Shown here: positions 54,826 to 63,781 of the stretch, piece after piece
Layout: each line of letters opens with the position of its first letter
How positions within the stretch are numbered: position 1 is the first letter of the stretch
Assembly (NCBI GenBank): GCA_905221605.1
Contig: CAJNDS010002357.1
Span: forward strand, 1,101,331-1,165,330
Length of the DNA: 64,000 nucleotides
Source: Symbiodinium natans
Lineage: Eukaryota > Sar > Dinophyceae > Suessiales > Symbiodiniaceae
Reading direction: 5' to 3'
Notes under the pieces: model-generated
Databases searched by the model: none
The model's input: only the letters and a program-made list of their open reading frames with translations
What the model was told of the DNA's origin: nothing
Made by a program: the position numbers and the translations under genes

Positions 54826-54861
54826 CTGCAGCACTTGCCGCACTTGCCCACCTTTCGGAGG
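54826..54861 (-). CDS. Predicted exon
   Basis: Good acceptor (CTTCCGTTTCAG), reading PPKGGQVRQVLQ, GA donor (GACAAG), phase 0. The plus strand offers a rival exon here (LAALAHLSEAETEG, also with good borders). Confidence 0.52.
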
Positions 54862-55083
54862 CTGAAACGGAAGGTCCACAGCAACAAACCCTCAATTTCA
54901 ATAGGTCTGAGGAGTTGAATGCCCCTGAGCCCTGAGCCAGCCCTAAGCCCTAAGCCGAAACCCGAAACCCGAAACCTTGCGAAGCCCTAAACTTTGAGCA
55001 GCCCCTCGATTCCCTACCTGCAAATGTGTCTACCTTCAGCGAAGCAGGAGTGAACCTTTTCACATGTCTAAAGGCAGCAACTA

Positions 55084-55182
55084 GTTCATGGTTGGGATAG
55101 TAATAAACATTTGCATGTTTATTCCTTATTGGGTTTAAGTACCCTTAAACATATGTAAAATGCTAGCCAATTATGGCAATGG
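55084..55182. mobile_element. Element family N, copy 2
   Basis: Matches 41921-42022 over the central 50 bases almost exactly; the edges are diverged. Confidence 0.72.
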
Positions 55183-55462
55183 TAAGTAGGCAATCCGGGG
55201 TTGCGGTGAAAGTCCTTTGCAGGGATAGAGCCACAGGATAAGAGTCCCTCGAAAGAAGGGGGAACTCTTACCACCCCCCAGCCTTCCAAGCCCTAAACCC
55301 CAAACTCTTCTGTTGTTTGCACAAGTACCGAATTAGAGCCCCATGTAGGGCTCTATTGCGTTCTTTTCAGAGCAGGCTTTTCTCCCCTGAACCCTAAACC
55401 CTAAACCCTAAACCCTAAACCCTAAACCGAAACCCTAAACCCTAAACCCTGAACTCAGGGGC

Positions 55463-55531
55463 CCTGGGTTGAACGGCTCCCTTTCGAACTGCGGGGTCGC
55501 GCGGGGCCGGAGTCTGGGCTCCAAACATGGC
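55463..55531 (-). CDS. Predicted exon
   Basis: 69 nt in phase 0: AMFGAQTPAPRDPAVRKGAV then QPR. Acceptor TCTTAAG, GC donor (GCCCCT). In phase with 55747. Confidence 0.6.
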
Positions 55532-55566
55532 CTTAAGACCCTTCCTTGTGTTTGGGATTTAAGGTC

Positions 55567-55735
55567 AGGGTTTAGGGTTTAGGGTTTAGGGTTTAGGGTT
55601 TAGGGTTTAGGGTTTAGGGTTTAGGGTTTAGGGTTTAGGGTTTAGGGTTTAGGGTTTAGGGTTTAGGGTTTAGGGTTTAGGGTTTAGGGTTTAGGGTTTA
55701 GGGCCTAGAGCCTAGGGCCTAGGGCTTAGAACCTG
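55567..55735. repeat. TTTAGGG array
   Basis: About 20 perfect units, then GCCTAGG variants. Confidence 0.94.
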
Positions 55736-55746
55736 AATCCCTGAAC

Positions 55747-55814
55747 CTTTCGAAAGTGTCCGAGGCCGCCAACGCGCACAGGCACCGGTGCGGGTCGCGA
55801 GTTCACCTCGGCGA
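55747..55814 (-). CDS. Predicted exon
   Basis: 68 nt: AEVNSRPAPVPVRVGGLGHF then RK, acceptor ACCCTAG, donor GTTCAG. Its first two bases complete a Val codon with 56132. Confidence 0.64.
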
Positions 55815-55933
55815 CTAGGGTCTAGGCTTTAGGGTTTAGGGTTTAGGGTTTAGGGTCTAGGCTTTAGGGTTTAGGGTGTAGGCTTTAGGGTTTAGGGTTT
55901 AGGGTCTGCGGTCTAGGCTTTAGGGTTTTGGGC

Positions 55934-56066
55934 TACTTGAAGGTTCACGTGGGTAGCTAGAAGTAGGATTACAGGTGCCCTAAGCAAGCATACAATATAT
56001 AACCAGTTAGAATTATGGCTAGCTACCCTACTTATAACTACTGTATACTAATGAACCTCCCAGTAG
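55934..56066. mobile_element. MITE family A, copy
   Basis: Ends TACTTGAAGGTTCACGTGGG and ATGAACCTCCCAGTAG; lies in the intron between exons 56132 and 55747. Confidence 0.75.
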
Positions 56067-56131
56067 AGAACTGGCTTTGTCGTTTATAGGGCCCACAAGG
56101 TCTGCGGTGCGGAGCCACGGGAGTTACCTAC

Positions 56132-56192
56132 CTAAGGCCTTCAGCGCGTGGAGGCCTTCTCGCTTTGACCTGAGGGTTCCCGGCTTCTGGGG
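56132..56192 (-). CDS. Predicted exon with canonical borders
   Basis: 61 nt: PQKPGTLRSKREGLHALKAL, pyrimidine-rich acceptor (TTTTTCGCCCACAG), donor GTAGGT. Joins 55747 and 55463 in phase. Confidence 0.7.
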
Positions 56193-56254
56193 CTGTGGGC
56201 GAAAAAGCCCTCAGCCCACCCTGAAGGGTTTAGGGTTGAGGGTTTAGGGTTTAA

Positions 56255-56470
56255 GATGGGTTGCAGCCCCCGCTGCTGCGGCCAAGGCTGCTGAGGCAGC
56301 TTGCATGCGCCTGGTTCGCCAGTTCTGTGAGTGCGAGTGACGTACTGCCAAACTTCGTCGAAGCACGCCCTAGTGGGCCCCGCGCCACTACTGGGAACGG
56401 AGCCACACCCAGGCTCTGCGGCCTCCATCTTGCTGGTGACTGCCGTCAGCATGCTTCCGCTTGGCAGCTT
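56255..56470 (-). CDS. Open island, exon limits unclear
   Basis: About 70 codons open: SMLTAVTSKMEAAEPGCGSV, later TRACFDEVWQYVTRTHR. Several AG acceptors and GC donors lie inside, so it may hold one long or two short exons. The plus strand is open too. Confidence 0.42.
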
Positions 56471-56582
56471 TGAGCGTCCCAGGTGGACCAGCCTCCAGGC
56501 TCGTAGACCCTATAGAACCCTAAACCCTAAACCCTAAAGCCAGAAATGCTAAACCCTCGAAGCCTTTAGGGTTCAGGGCAAC

Positions 56583-56610
56583 GTGTTTCGCGCGCAGGGC
56601 GGCAGGAGCC
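56583..56610 (-). CDS. Predicted microexon
   Basis: Acceptor GGCTGTAG, donor GTTGCC, reading APAALRAKH. Confidence 0.48.
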
Positions 56611-56670
56611 CTACAGCCTCCACCCCAAAACCCGCAGATCGAGCACCCTTGGATCCCCAACACCCCTACC

Positions 56671-56782
56671 CAAAGGCTCCTTCCTATGTAGTACCTTTTT
56701 GGGGTAGTATACTAGAATCCCCTATAACATCCTACAACCAACCCAAAAAGGAACTACATTGGAGACTTTGGGTAGACTCTAA
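56671..56782. mobile_element. Inverted-repeat element family M, copy
   Basis: AAAGGCTCCTTCCTATGTAG on the left and CCAAAAAGGAACTACATTGG on the right; matching copy at 62348-62444. Confidence 0.72.
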
Positions 56783-56912
56783 AAGCTCTGGAGCCTCAAC
56801 ACCTCGTTTTCCCATAAGCCCTATAGACCTCTATAATGCCCCCCAAAAGACCCTGAAATGCACCTTAAACCTTAAACGCTAGAACCTGTCCCTAACTGCA
56901 GGGCTTTCCGGC

Positions 56913-56951
56913 CTCAACTGCGGGAGACGTAGGTGACGATGCCTGGGACAG
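56913..56951 (-). CDS. Predicted exon, Ser/Pro-rich
   Basis: 39 nt in phase 0: LSQASSPTSPAVE, acceptor CTTGCCAG, GC donor (GCCGGA). Plus strand also open. Confidence 0.48.
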
Positions 56952-57143
56952 CTGGCAAGCCATCTTGTGGAGTTTCAGCTTTCGGAGTTTGGGGGCGGTC
57001 TAGGGGGGTTTAGGGGGATTCAGGGGGGTTCATGGTTTAGAGGGTTTGAGGGGGGGGGGTTCCCAAACGAAGGCGAAGGGCTTTCGGAACGGACTCGAGG
57101 CACTAGCTCCCAGAATGGAAGTTCTCCCCTTCAGTTCCCTCAC

Positions 57144-57221
57144 TCTCAATCCCCAGGCATACAGCGATGTCCCTTGGCGGCACCGCCTTGTGTGAATATG
57201 ATGCCATGTCGACCATAGCAC
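57144..57221 (-). CDS. Predicted exon
   Basis: 78 nt: AMVDMASYSHKAVPPRDIAV then CLGIE, acceptor TTTCAAG, donor GTGAGG; an earlier GT donor (GTATGC) would cut it short. Confidence 0.58.
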
Positions 57222-57385
57222 CTTGAAAGAGGGTGGCTACTTAGGAAAGCATTCGTTCCGTGGCCACCCCGGGACAGTCTCATGGCCCCCAATTAAGCCG
57301 GAGCCGCTTGCTCGGGAGCCGACTGCGCCGCAAACTTAGTTGTCCAGCTGACCGAAAGATGCGCACAAAACCCGAATCTGATGTT

Positions 57386-57548
57386 CTTAAACCCTAAACC
57401 CTAAACCCTAAACCCTAAACCCTAAACCCTAAACCCTAAACCCTAAACCTAAACCCTAAATCCTAAACCCTAAACCCTAAACCCTAAACCCTAAACCCTA
57501 AACCCTAAACCCTAAACCCTAAACCCTAAACCCTAAACCCTAAACCCT
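57386..57548. repeat. CCCTAAA array
   Basis: About 23 units, one shortened. Confidence 0.94.
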
Positions 57549-57574
57549 ACATGGATGCGGCTGTCCGACATCAC

Positions 57575-57656
57575 CAGGGCATGCTTCAGACGCTTTGGTC
57601 GCGGAAAGGAGAAGGGTCATCCTCGTCGGCGTATAGACAATGACGACCATGTATGG
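57575..57656 (-). CDS. Predicted exon
   Basis: 82 nt: PYMVVIVYTPTRMTLLLSAT then KASEACP, acceptor AGCATAAG, donor GTGATG. A plus-strand frame with ATG is equally open. Confidence 0.5.
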
Positions 57657-58427
57657 CTTATGCTCTCCTCCGGCCCCTAAACCCTAAAACCTAAACCCTA
57701 ACCCTTAAGCTTTAGGGTTTAGGGTTTAGGGTTTAGGGTTCTCGTCCATAAGTCCAGTCTGGACCCGAAGAGCGGTTTAGAGGGTTTGAGGGTTTAGGGG
57801 ACGCCCTCACTTAGGAGTCTTGGGCAAAGCCCTAAACCCGAAACCCCTACACCCTAAACCCCAAACCCCTGCACCCCCCTAAACCCTCCCGAAAGCTTGG
57901 ACCACTAGAACCCGCCCTTGAGCCCAAAGCCCCCAGACTCATCAAAAAACCCTGAACCCCTAAACCTCAAAAACCCTCAGCTGCCCGATTTTGCCTATAA
58001 TCCCTAAGCACTAATTCCCCGAAACCTCAGAAACCCTAAACCTTGGAATGTTCCCCTTGTACGAACAGACCTTAACCCAACCTAAACCCCTAAACCTCAA
58101 ACACCCCCAAACATATACCCGAAGGCGCAGGACTGTGAGGTTGGCAAGAGTGGCTTCGTTTCGGGTATAGGGTTGAGGGTTTAGGGTTTAGGGATTCCAA
58201 AGCCCGAGAAGAACAAAAAGAAAACTAAGCTCTGAATGATAAACCAAAGCCTCCAACCAAAAAACAGGGAGACCCAATAAGTGGTTGTGGTTTAGGAACT
58301 TAGGGTTTTATGTGCTTAGGTTAAAAAAACTAAGATCTGAATCCGAAAAACCTAGGTGATTGTGGTTTAGGAACTTAGTTAGGGTTTTTATGTGTTTAGG
58401 TTCAAAAAACAGTAGGGATGGATGCGC

Positions 58428-58474
58428 CTGTGCCGGCCGAGCTTTAGCAGCCAGCGGCGTTCGTCTGGATGCGG
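58428..58474 (-). CDS. Predicted exon, basic
   Basis: 47 nt: ASRRTPLAAKARPAQ, acceptor AAATCTCAG, GC donor (GCGCAT). Confidence 0.54.
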
Positions 58475-58696
58475 CTGAGATTTCGGTTTGCCCCAAGCCC
58501 TCAACCCTAAATCCTAAACCCTAAACCCCAAACCCTAAACCCTAAACCCGAAACCCTCAACCCTGAACCCTAATCTCTAAGCCCTGCCGGGTGTTTGGGA
58601 CTCAGGGTTGACTGCACAAGCTTCCACACACGAAAACAGACCTCAGCAAGTCAGGTCCAAGATTTTGTGATGGCAGACGGGTTTCGCGTCTTAGGC

Positions 58697-58810
58697 TTAG
58701 GGCTTATAGGGCTTATAGGGCTTATAGGGCTTATAGGGCTTATAGGGCTTATAGGGCTTATAGGGCTTATAGGGCTTATAGGGCTTACAAAGCTTGCAAG
58801 GCTTATAGGG
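58697..58810. repeat. 9-base variant array (CTTATAGGG)
   Basis: Eleven or so copies of CTTATAGGG; translates as a spurious GLI repeat. Confidence 0.9.
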
Positions 58811-58937
58811 CCTATAGGGGTTTTGGATGCTTGCGGGCGACAAGGGGTTTGGGGCTTAGGGTTTTATGTTTAGGGCTCAGGCTTTGGTGCTTCGAGAGCA
58901 GGGTTCAGGGTGTAGGGTTGAGGGCTTCGGGCTGTAC

Positions 58938-58968
58938 CGCAATCGTTGCAGGTTGTGGGTTTTCCGGT
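58938..58968 (-). CDS. Predicted microexon
   Basis: Pyrimidine-rich acceptor (GTGTTTCGCCTTAG), donor GTACAG, reading RKTHNLQRL. Confidence 0.45.
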
Positions 58969-59170
58969 CTAAGGCGAAACACGCCAGAACAAAATCCGCC
59001 CCCAAACCAACGTCCCCTAAACCGTAAACCCGAAACCCTAAACCCTTTAAAGTCCTCAAGCATCCTAACACCCTACAAACCCCAAGCCACCGAAACCCTA
59101 GACACCCACCCGTCCAACGAAGCCCGAGCCCGAGCGTGGTTTATAGGGTTCTTAAGAGAGGCGGTTCAAG

Positions 59171-59257
59171 GGGGTATGTAATGCCAAGGTTCCCTAATGT
59201 TCCCCCCTACTCCCCAAGGGAAGTTAGGAAGGTTCCCTAGGTACCTACCCCCCCGTG
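59171..59257. mobile_element. Inverted-repeat element family J, copy
   Basis: GGGGGTATGTAATGCCAAGG on the left and GGTTCCCTAGGTACCTACCC on the right; the same pattern at 8303-8378, and a related form at 14637-14731 and 59376-59486. Confidence 0.62.
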
Positions 59258-59309
59258 ACCCCCCCTTCCCTTTAGAACCCTTTAAGCCAACGAAGACGAA
59301 GCCAGAGAC

Positions 59310-59361
59310 CGAGCGTGGTAAGCAAGCCGCCACGTGCCTTTGTGACGAATTCGGCGTCGTC
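59310..59361 (-). CDS. Predicted exon
   Basis: 52 nt: DDAEFVTKARGGLLTTL, acceptor GCTGGGCAG, donor GTCTCT. Its 3' edge resembles sequence at 59111-59141, so part of it may be duplicated. Confidence 0.62.
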
Positions 59362-59850
59362 CTGCCCAGCAAAAGTCATGGGTATCCCCCCGGTACTACC
59401 CCCCCCCAGGCTCCCCGCCTTGCATCTTAATTGTCCCTAAATAGCCTTAATTGTCATTAGGGCGGGGGGGAACCTGGGGGGGTTTTCGGGATTGTAGCAC
59501 CGAAAAATCTAAACCCTAAATCGCCAGTGTAGATTCTACGGTTTGCATGTCTTCGGGGTTCCGGATGAGCCAAGAAGTTTTGTTGTTTAGGGCTCCGGGA
59601 AGTTGAGGGGGGGGCGCCTAAGGCTGTCGGGGCTCTTGTGTTTCGGGGTCGGTCGGTTTGCGCCCAGGAACCATACTACGACCCTAAACCCCAGGCCCTA
59701 TGAACCCTAAGCCGAGGAAGGACGGCAGGGTTTAGGGTTTAGGGTTTAGGGTTTAGGTTTTAGGGTTTAGGGCTTAGGGTTTAGGGTTTAGGGTTTAGGG
59801 TTTATAGGGTCCAGGGTTTAGGGTTTAGGGTCCGAAGCCGCCACAACCAC

Positions 59851-59903
59851 CATAAAGTTTAAGAGTCTCAGGGCAGGCCACAACAGATTTGTAGAGGACG
59901 TGG
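59851..59903 (-). CDS. Predicted exon, hydrophobic
   Basis: 53 nt: TSSTNLLWPALRLLNFM, acceptor ACCCTTAG region, donor GTGGTT. Possible membrane segment. Confidence 0.48.
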
Positions 59904-60297
59904 CTAAGGGTTGAGGGCAAAACCCTAAACCCTAAAGGCCCTAACGGTTCAGGGTTTAGGGTTTTTAATGGGGTTTAGGGTTTAGGGTTTAAGGTTTAAA
60001 GTTTCGGGTCCCTAAACCCTAAAACCGAATGGGCCTTCATAGTCACCTGTTTTGATGTATTTTGTTTGGGGGGAGGGGGGCTGAGGGTTTTGGGGCTCTT
60101 GGGGTTGTTGAAGGGCGTGGCTGAGGGCTTCCTATCATTCATAGGAACTTAGGGCTTGCCTGTAGGTGACTTAGAGTAACCTTGTACCTCTAAAAAGGGT
60201 GAATATACCGAACAGTTAGGGTTGATGGTTTAGGGTTTTTAGGGGTCAGGGTTGAGGGTTCAGGGATAAACCTTGAACACTCAGAAAGGCAAATATA

Positions 60298-60510
60298 TAA
60301 CCCTAAACCCTAAACCCTAAAGCCTAAACCCTGAACCCTGAACCATGAACCCTGAACCCTAAACCCTAAACCCTAAACCCTAAACCCTAAACCCTAAACC
60401 CTAAACCCTAAACCCTAAACCCTAAACCCTAACCCTAAACCCTAAACCCTAAACCCTAAACCCTAAACCCTAAACCCTAAACCCTAAACCCTAAACCCTA
60501 AACCCTAACC
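60298..60510. repeat. CCCTAAA array
   Basis: About 28 units, the largest regular array in the window. Confidence 0.94.
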
Positions 60511-60550
60511 ATCCTAAACCCAACGAACCCTGAGCCGCTTTTTTCCTGGC

Positions 60551-60586
60551 CCCTTGGAACCGATGCGAACCTCCTCGCAGCGGGGC
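60551..60586 (-). CDS. Possible exon
   Basis: Acceptor CTTTGAAG, reading APLRGGSHRFQG, GC donor (GCCAGG); open further through ARKKAAQ. Confidence 0.44.
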
Positions 60587-60951
60587 CTTCAAAGGTTCTT
60601 GGAGTTTAGGGTTTAGGGTTTAGGGTTTCGGGTTTAGGGTTTCGGGTTTAGGGTTTAGGGTTTAGGGTTTAGGGATAGCGGGGGTTCGGGGTTCGTTAGG
60701 GCTTCGGGGTTCTTAGAGCTTAGGGGTTCTTGGGGCTTCTTGCGGTTTGGGATCTAGCCCGAGGCCCCCCAAAGCCCTCCGCAAGTAGCCTAGCCTAGGG
60801 CTTAGGGTTAGGAGGTCATGCGCGCAACCCTACTGTCACGGGGAGTGCTGTAGGACTTTGCAGCTTAGGGCTAGGCCTAAGACATTCAGTTTGCAGACTG
60901 AAGGTCCCGAAGTAGGGCCGGTTGCTGCCTTAGGAATCCAAAGCCTACCCA

Positions 60952-61222
60952 GACCCCTCGAGGGATCCAAAAAGTAGAACCCCCCAAAGAGGGAGTAGGG
61001 TTTAGGGTTTAGGGTTTAGGGTTTAGGGTTTAGGGTTTAGGGTTTAGGGTTTAGGGTTTAGGGTTTAGGGTTTAGGGTTTAGGGTTTAGGGTTTAGGGTT
61101 TAGGGTTTAGGGTTTAGGGTTTAGGGTTTAGGGCTTAGTGTTTAGGGTGTCGGGTTTCGAGCGAGCCCCTCAATTGTACCCTATACTCATGATACACTTT
61201 TGGGTCATTCTTAGGAACCCTT
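60952..61222. mobile_element. Inverted-repeat element family L, copy with large array
   Basis: GGATCCAAAAAGTAGAACCC on the left and TTTGGGTCATTCTTAGGA on the right, as at 16164, but with a long TTTAGGG array between. Confidence 0.65.
60995..61148. repeat. TTTAGGG array inside an inverted-repeat element
   Basis: About 20 units lying between the two halves of an element (60952-61222) whose other copy (16164-16283) also holds TTTAGGG units at the same point. Confidence 0.85.
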
Positions 61223-61350
61223 TATGGTAAGAGCCTACAAAGAAATAGGTTTTGGGTTCTTAAGGTAGGGTTTTATGGCTCAGGGCTTTGAGCTCGGCAG
61301 CCCCCCCCCCCCCCCCCCCCAAGCCCCAAACCCTTGAACCCCAAACCCGA

Positions 61351-61480
61351 CTGCGAGTTTCATGCGTAGTTAGAAGTGGGATTACAAATAGGGCATGTAT
61401 AATTCTTCTCTGGTTCATTACAACCTTCAAAGGGGTACTTCTAACCCTACTTATAACTGCTACCCTTGAACCTTCAAGTA
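61351..61480. mobile_element. MITE family A, copy
   Basis: Right end TTGAACCTTCAAGTA is intact; left end is decayed. Lies directly downstream of the exon at 61499. Confidence 0.72.
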
Positions 61481-61498
61481 AGCAGCAAGCATCGAAGC

Positions 61499-61552
61499 CC
61501 AAGAAGCAGAATCATTGGAAACGAGGCCACAGCTCCGTTGAACACGTGGGAT
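61499..61552 (-). CDS. Possible exon
   Basis: 54 nt in phase 0: IPRVQRSCGLVSNDSASW, acceptor GTAGGCAG, GC donor (GCTTCG). Squeezed between two inverted-repeat elements (61351-61480 and 61569-61700). Confidence 0.48.
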
Positions 61553-61568
61553 CTGCCTACCTGCCCGC

Positions 61569-61700
61569 TCTACTAGTTGCTTAAGAAACCCCACCCCAAA
61601 GCACAGGAAAATATTCTTCCTTATCCAGGTAATATAGGCAGTATTGTTACTAACTGTAATATTATTGGCTGATTTTTTGGTGTTTTGAAGCAAATAGTAG
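61569..61700. mobile_element. MITE family B, copy
   Basis: Ends CTACTAGTTGCTTAAGAA and GAAGCAAATAGTAG with the shared core. Confidence 0.72.
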
Positions 61701-61710
61701 CGCATCCTGC

Positions 61711-61770
61711 CTGCATCCATCTGGCTCGAAACTCCGAGTGTCCCTGAACAACGCACAAAAAGCCGCTCGA
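61711..61770 (-). CDS. Predicted exon
   Basis: 60 nt in phase 0: SSGFLCVVQGHSEFRARWMQ. Strong acceptor (TTTTTTTTGTATTCAG), GC donor (GCAGGA). In phase with 61499. Confidence 0.65.
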
Positions 61771-62007
61771 CTGAATACAAAAAAAACGCTCGGACACGCC
61801 AAAAACCGGGTGGAGGCACCTACTTCCGCTTGCTTTGGGGGCCTCTAGGCAAACCCCTGAAAGGGTCCATGTACCCATAAAATATATACTTGGGCCTGAA
61901 AGGGTCCCTAAACGGTCTAGCTTTAGGGCTCAAGGTATATACTATATAGGTACCTGGACCCTTAGGCTTGGGCCCTTAAAGCCCTTGAAGGTCTGGCGGT
62001 TTGTGGC

Positions 62008-62098
62008 CTGGGTGTGGGTGTGGCGTAGGAAGGTGTCGTCAAAGGCGACTCCGGAAAAAATGGGGCCTGAGCCGCTGGTCAGGGTTGTGACGCAGAAG
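62008..62098 (-). CDS. Predicted exon, 91 nt
   Basis: Reads FCVTTLTSGSGPIFSGVAFD then DTFLRHTHTQ, acceptor CCTGCAAG, GC donor (GCCACA). The plus strand is also open across it. Confidence 0.52.
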
Positions 62099-62244
62099 CT
62101 TGCAGGTACAGGGCTTGGGGTCTTTTTGGGGCTTGGGGTTTGTTAGGCCTCACAACCATCCCCCCCCCCCCAAAAAAAAAAAAGAGCCAGAGTTATAAGC
62201 AATCAAGAAGTAGGATGAAGTTGTCAAGTCTTTCAAAGTGGTAC

Positions 62245-62290
62245 CGCGCCAGGCGGCGGCCAGTACCACCGAACGCTCTTGCTTCGAGAT
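62245..62290 (-). CDS. Predicted exon
   Basis: 46 nt: ISKQERSVVLAAAWR, acceptor CCTGGCAG, donor GTACCA. Frame extends upstream (MHQAWQARPAWQ), so it may begin earlier. Confidence 0.54.
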
Positions 62291-62347
62291 CTGCCAGGCA
62301 GGTCGAGCCTGCCAGGCCTGATGCATCCTTGCTAGCCATGGGCCACA

Positions 62348-62444
62348 ATATACCCAAAGGCTCCTTGTAGTACCTTTTTGGGGTAGCATACTCGAATCCC
62401 CTATAACCAACCCAAAAAGGAACTACATCGGAGCCTTTGGGTAA
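62348..62444. mobile_element. Inverted-repeat element family M, copy
   Basis: Nearly the same sequence as 56671-56782 (GTAGTACCTTTTTGGGGTAG shared exactly). Confidence 0.72.
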
Positions 62445-62454
62445 ATTGTGGAGT

Positions 62455-62790
62455 CACCCTTACCCCCCCGAAGAGCCGCGAGCCCAGCGCGCGGTGCCGG
62501 GGGACGACCTCGGTGGGAAGGCCCCGGCCCAACAGCCCTTGGGTGCGACCCCGGGGGAAGGGCCGGCCCAACAGCCCTCGCACCCGAGTCGGGCGGGGCT
62601 TGCGCGACACTGGCGGGGGATGCCTGGGCTGGAAAGCCGTTGCTTCCACCACGGAAGGGCGGCAAAGGGCGCGGTCCGAAGAGACCTTGTGTACGAGACC
62701 GGCGGGAAATCCCGGCCAAACAAGCCCTTGAGCGCGACCCCGTCGGAGGGGGGGGGGTGAGGGCCGGCCAATGGCGCGGGTCGGGACCGC
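62455..62790. repeat. GC-rich island with degenerate short direct repeats
   Basis: About 70-75 percent GC. CGGCCCAACAGCCCT-like units recur near 62525, 62563 and 62714, each followed by GCGACCCCG or similar. Every frame is open, giving false ORFs up to 126 codons. Not assigned to a gene. Confidence 0.6.
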
Positions 62791-63167
62791 GGCGCTTTGG
62801 CAAACCCTAAACCCTACACCCTTAACCCTAAACCCTATAATTAAACCCTAAACCCTAACTATAAACCCTAAAGTGCCCTCCATGGGTTCAAAATTCCTTG
62901 GGATTTGGGGTTTGGGGGTTCGGGGTTGAAGATTCAGGGTTCAGGGTTTATATAGGTTTCAGTGTTCAGCATCAAACTGCTGTAGGGCTTTTGGTTTAGG
63001 CAGGGTTTGGGACTTGGTTTGGAAGTCAAGTCATGGCGGGATTTGTTCTTTTCAAACCCTGGCCCCAAAGGCCCAGATCTTAGATCCTGAACCCCTACCC
63101 TAAGGGCCCAAGACCCCCTTATTTAAGGCTTTTCACCTGTTTTGGGCACAAGGACCTTGTTGTTTAC

Positions 63168-63236
63168 TCTAATCCCAAACTCGAGGGAACCAAACGGAGC
63201 TGCAGCTTGAGAGAGCGGAGACACATGGAGGTAGAT
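63168..63236 (-). CDS. Predicted exon
   Basis: 69 nt in phase 0: IYLHVSPLSQAAAPFGSLEF then GIR, acceptor GTCACACAG, donor GTAAAC. Confidence 0.64.
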
Positions 63237-63391
63237 CTGTGTGACGGGCCCTTTTGGGATCTATATTCTTGAATCGAGCTCCTTCCTACTTCAGGGTTTG
63301 GGGGTTTAGGCTCAAGGTGTCTCCGTGTTTTAAAAGAAGCTCCTTTGTTTGTTTAGGGTGCCAAAAGGGCCCGGTGCGGTGTGTCAGCTAC

Positions 63392-63426
63392 CCTGTGCAT
63401 GCTGAGCCGGCGCAGCTTGAGAAACA
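63392..63426 (-). CDS. Predicted exon, basic
   Basis: 35 nt: FLKLRRLSMHR, acceptor CGCGGCAG, donor GTAGCT; ends in the phase of 63168. Both strands are open in this 220-bp unique stretch. Confidence 0.48.
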
Positions 63427-63736
63427 CTGCCGCGACGCTCGGAAGATCCATGCCGGTTGCAAGTTTGAGGATTGAGGCTTGGCTGCTCTTAGCAGTAGCT
63501 ATAAATCTAATTTTTAGCGGCCTTCTTAAGAAACCCAATAAACCCAAAAAGGCTAAAGATGTAAAGTTACAGTAAAGCACCACAAAGGAGGGTCCGGAGC
63601 TTCGGCTTGTCTAAACCCCTGAATCAAACACCCCAAAAGCCTAAACCCCTACAACCCCCAGAACCTGAACACCAAACCGCGAAGCCGATGAAGCTAAACC
63701 CCAAACCCTAGACCCCAAACTCCAACCCTTCTTGCG

Positions 63737-63781
63737 TCAGGACTTGTCCCGCAGAACGATCTCCAAACCACGGTCGGCGAC
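63737..63781 (-). CDS. Possible terminal exon with in-frame stop
   Basis: Acceptor GTGAGCCAG, reading VADRGLEIVLRDKS then TGA. May be the 3' end of a further gene to the right, or an exon whose donor lies before the stop. Confidence 0.45.
   Translation of the reverse strand, partial: VADRGLEIVLRDKS

Noticed and set aside
62423-62810. Overlapping frames of up to 126 codons on both strands
   Set aside because: All six frames are open because the island is very GC-rich and repetitive.
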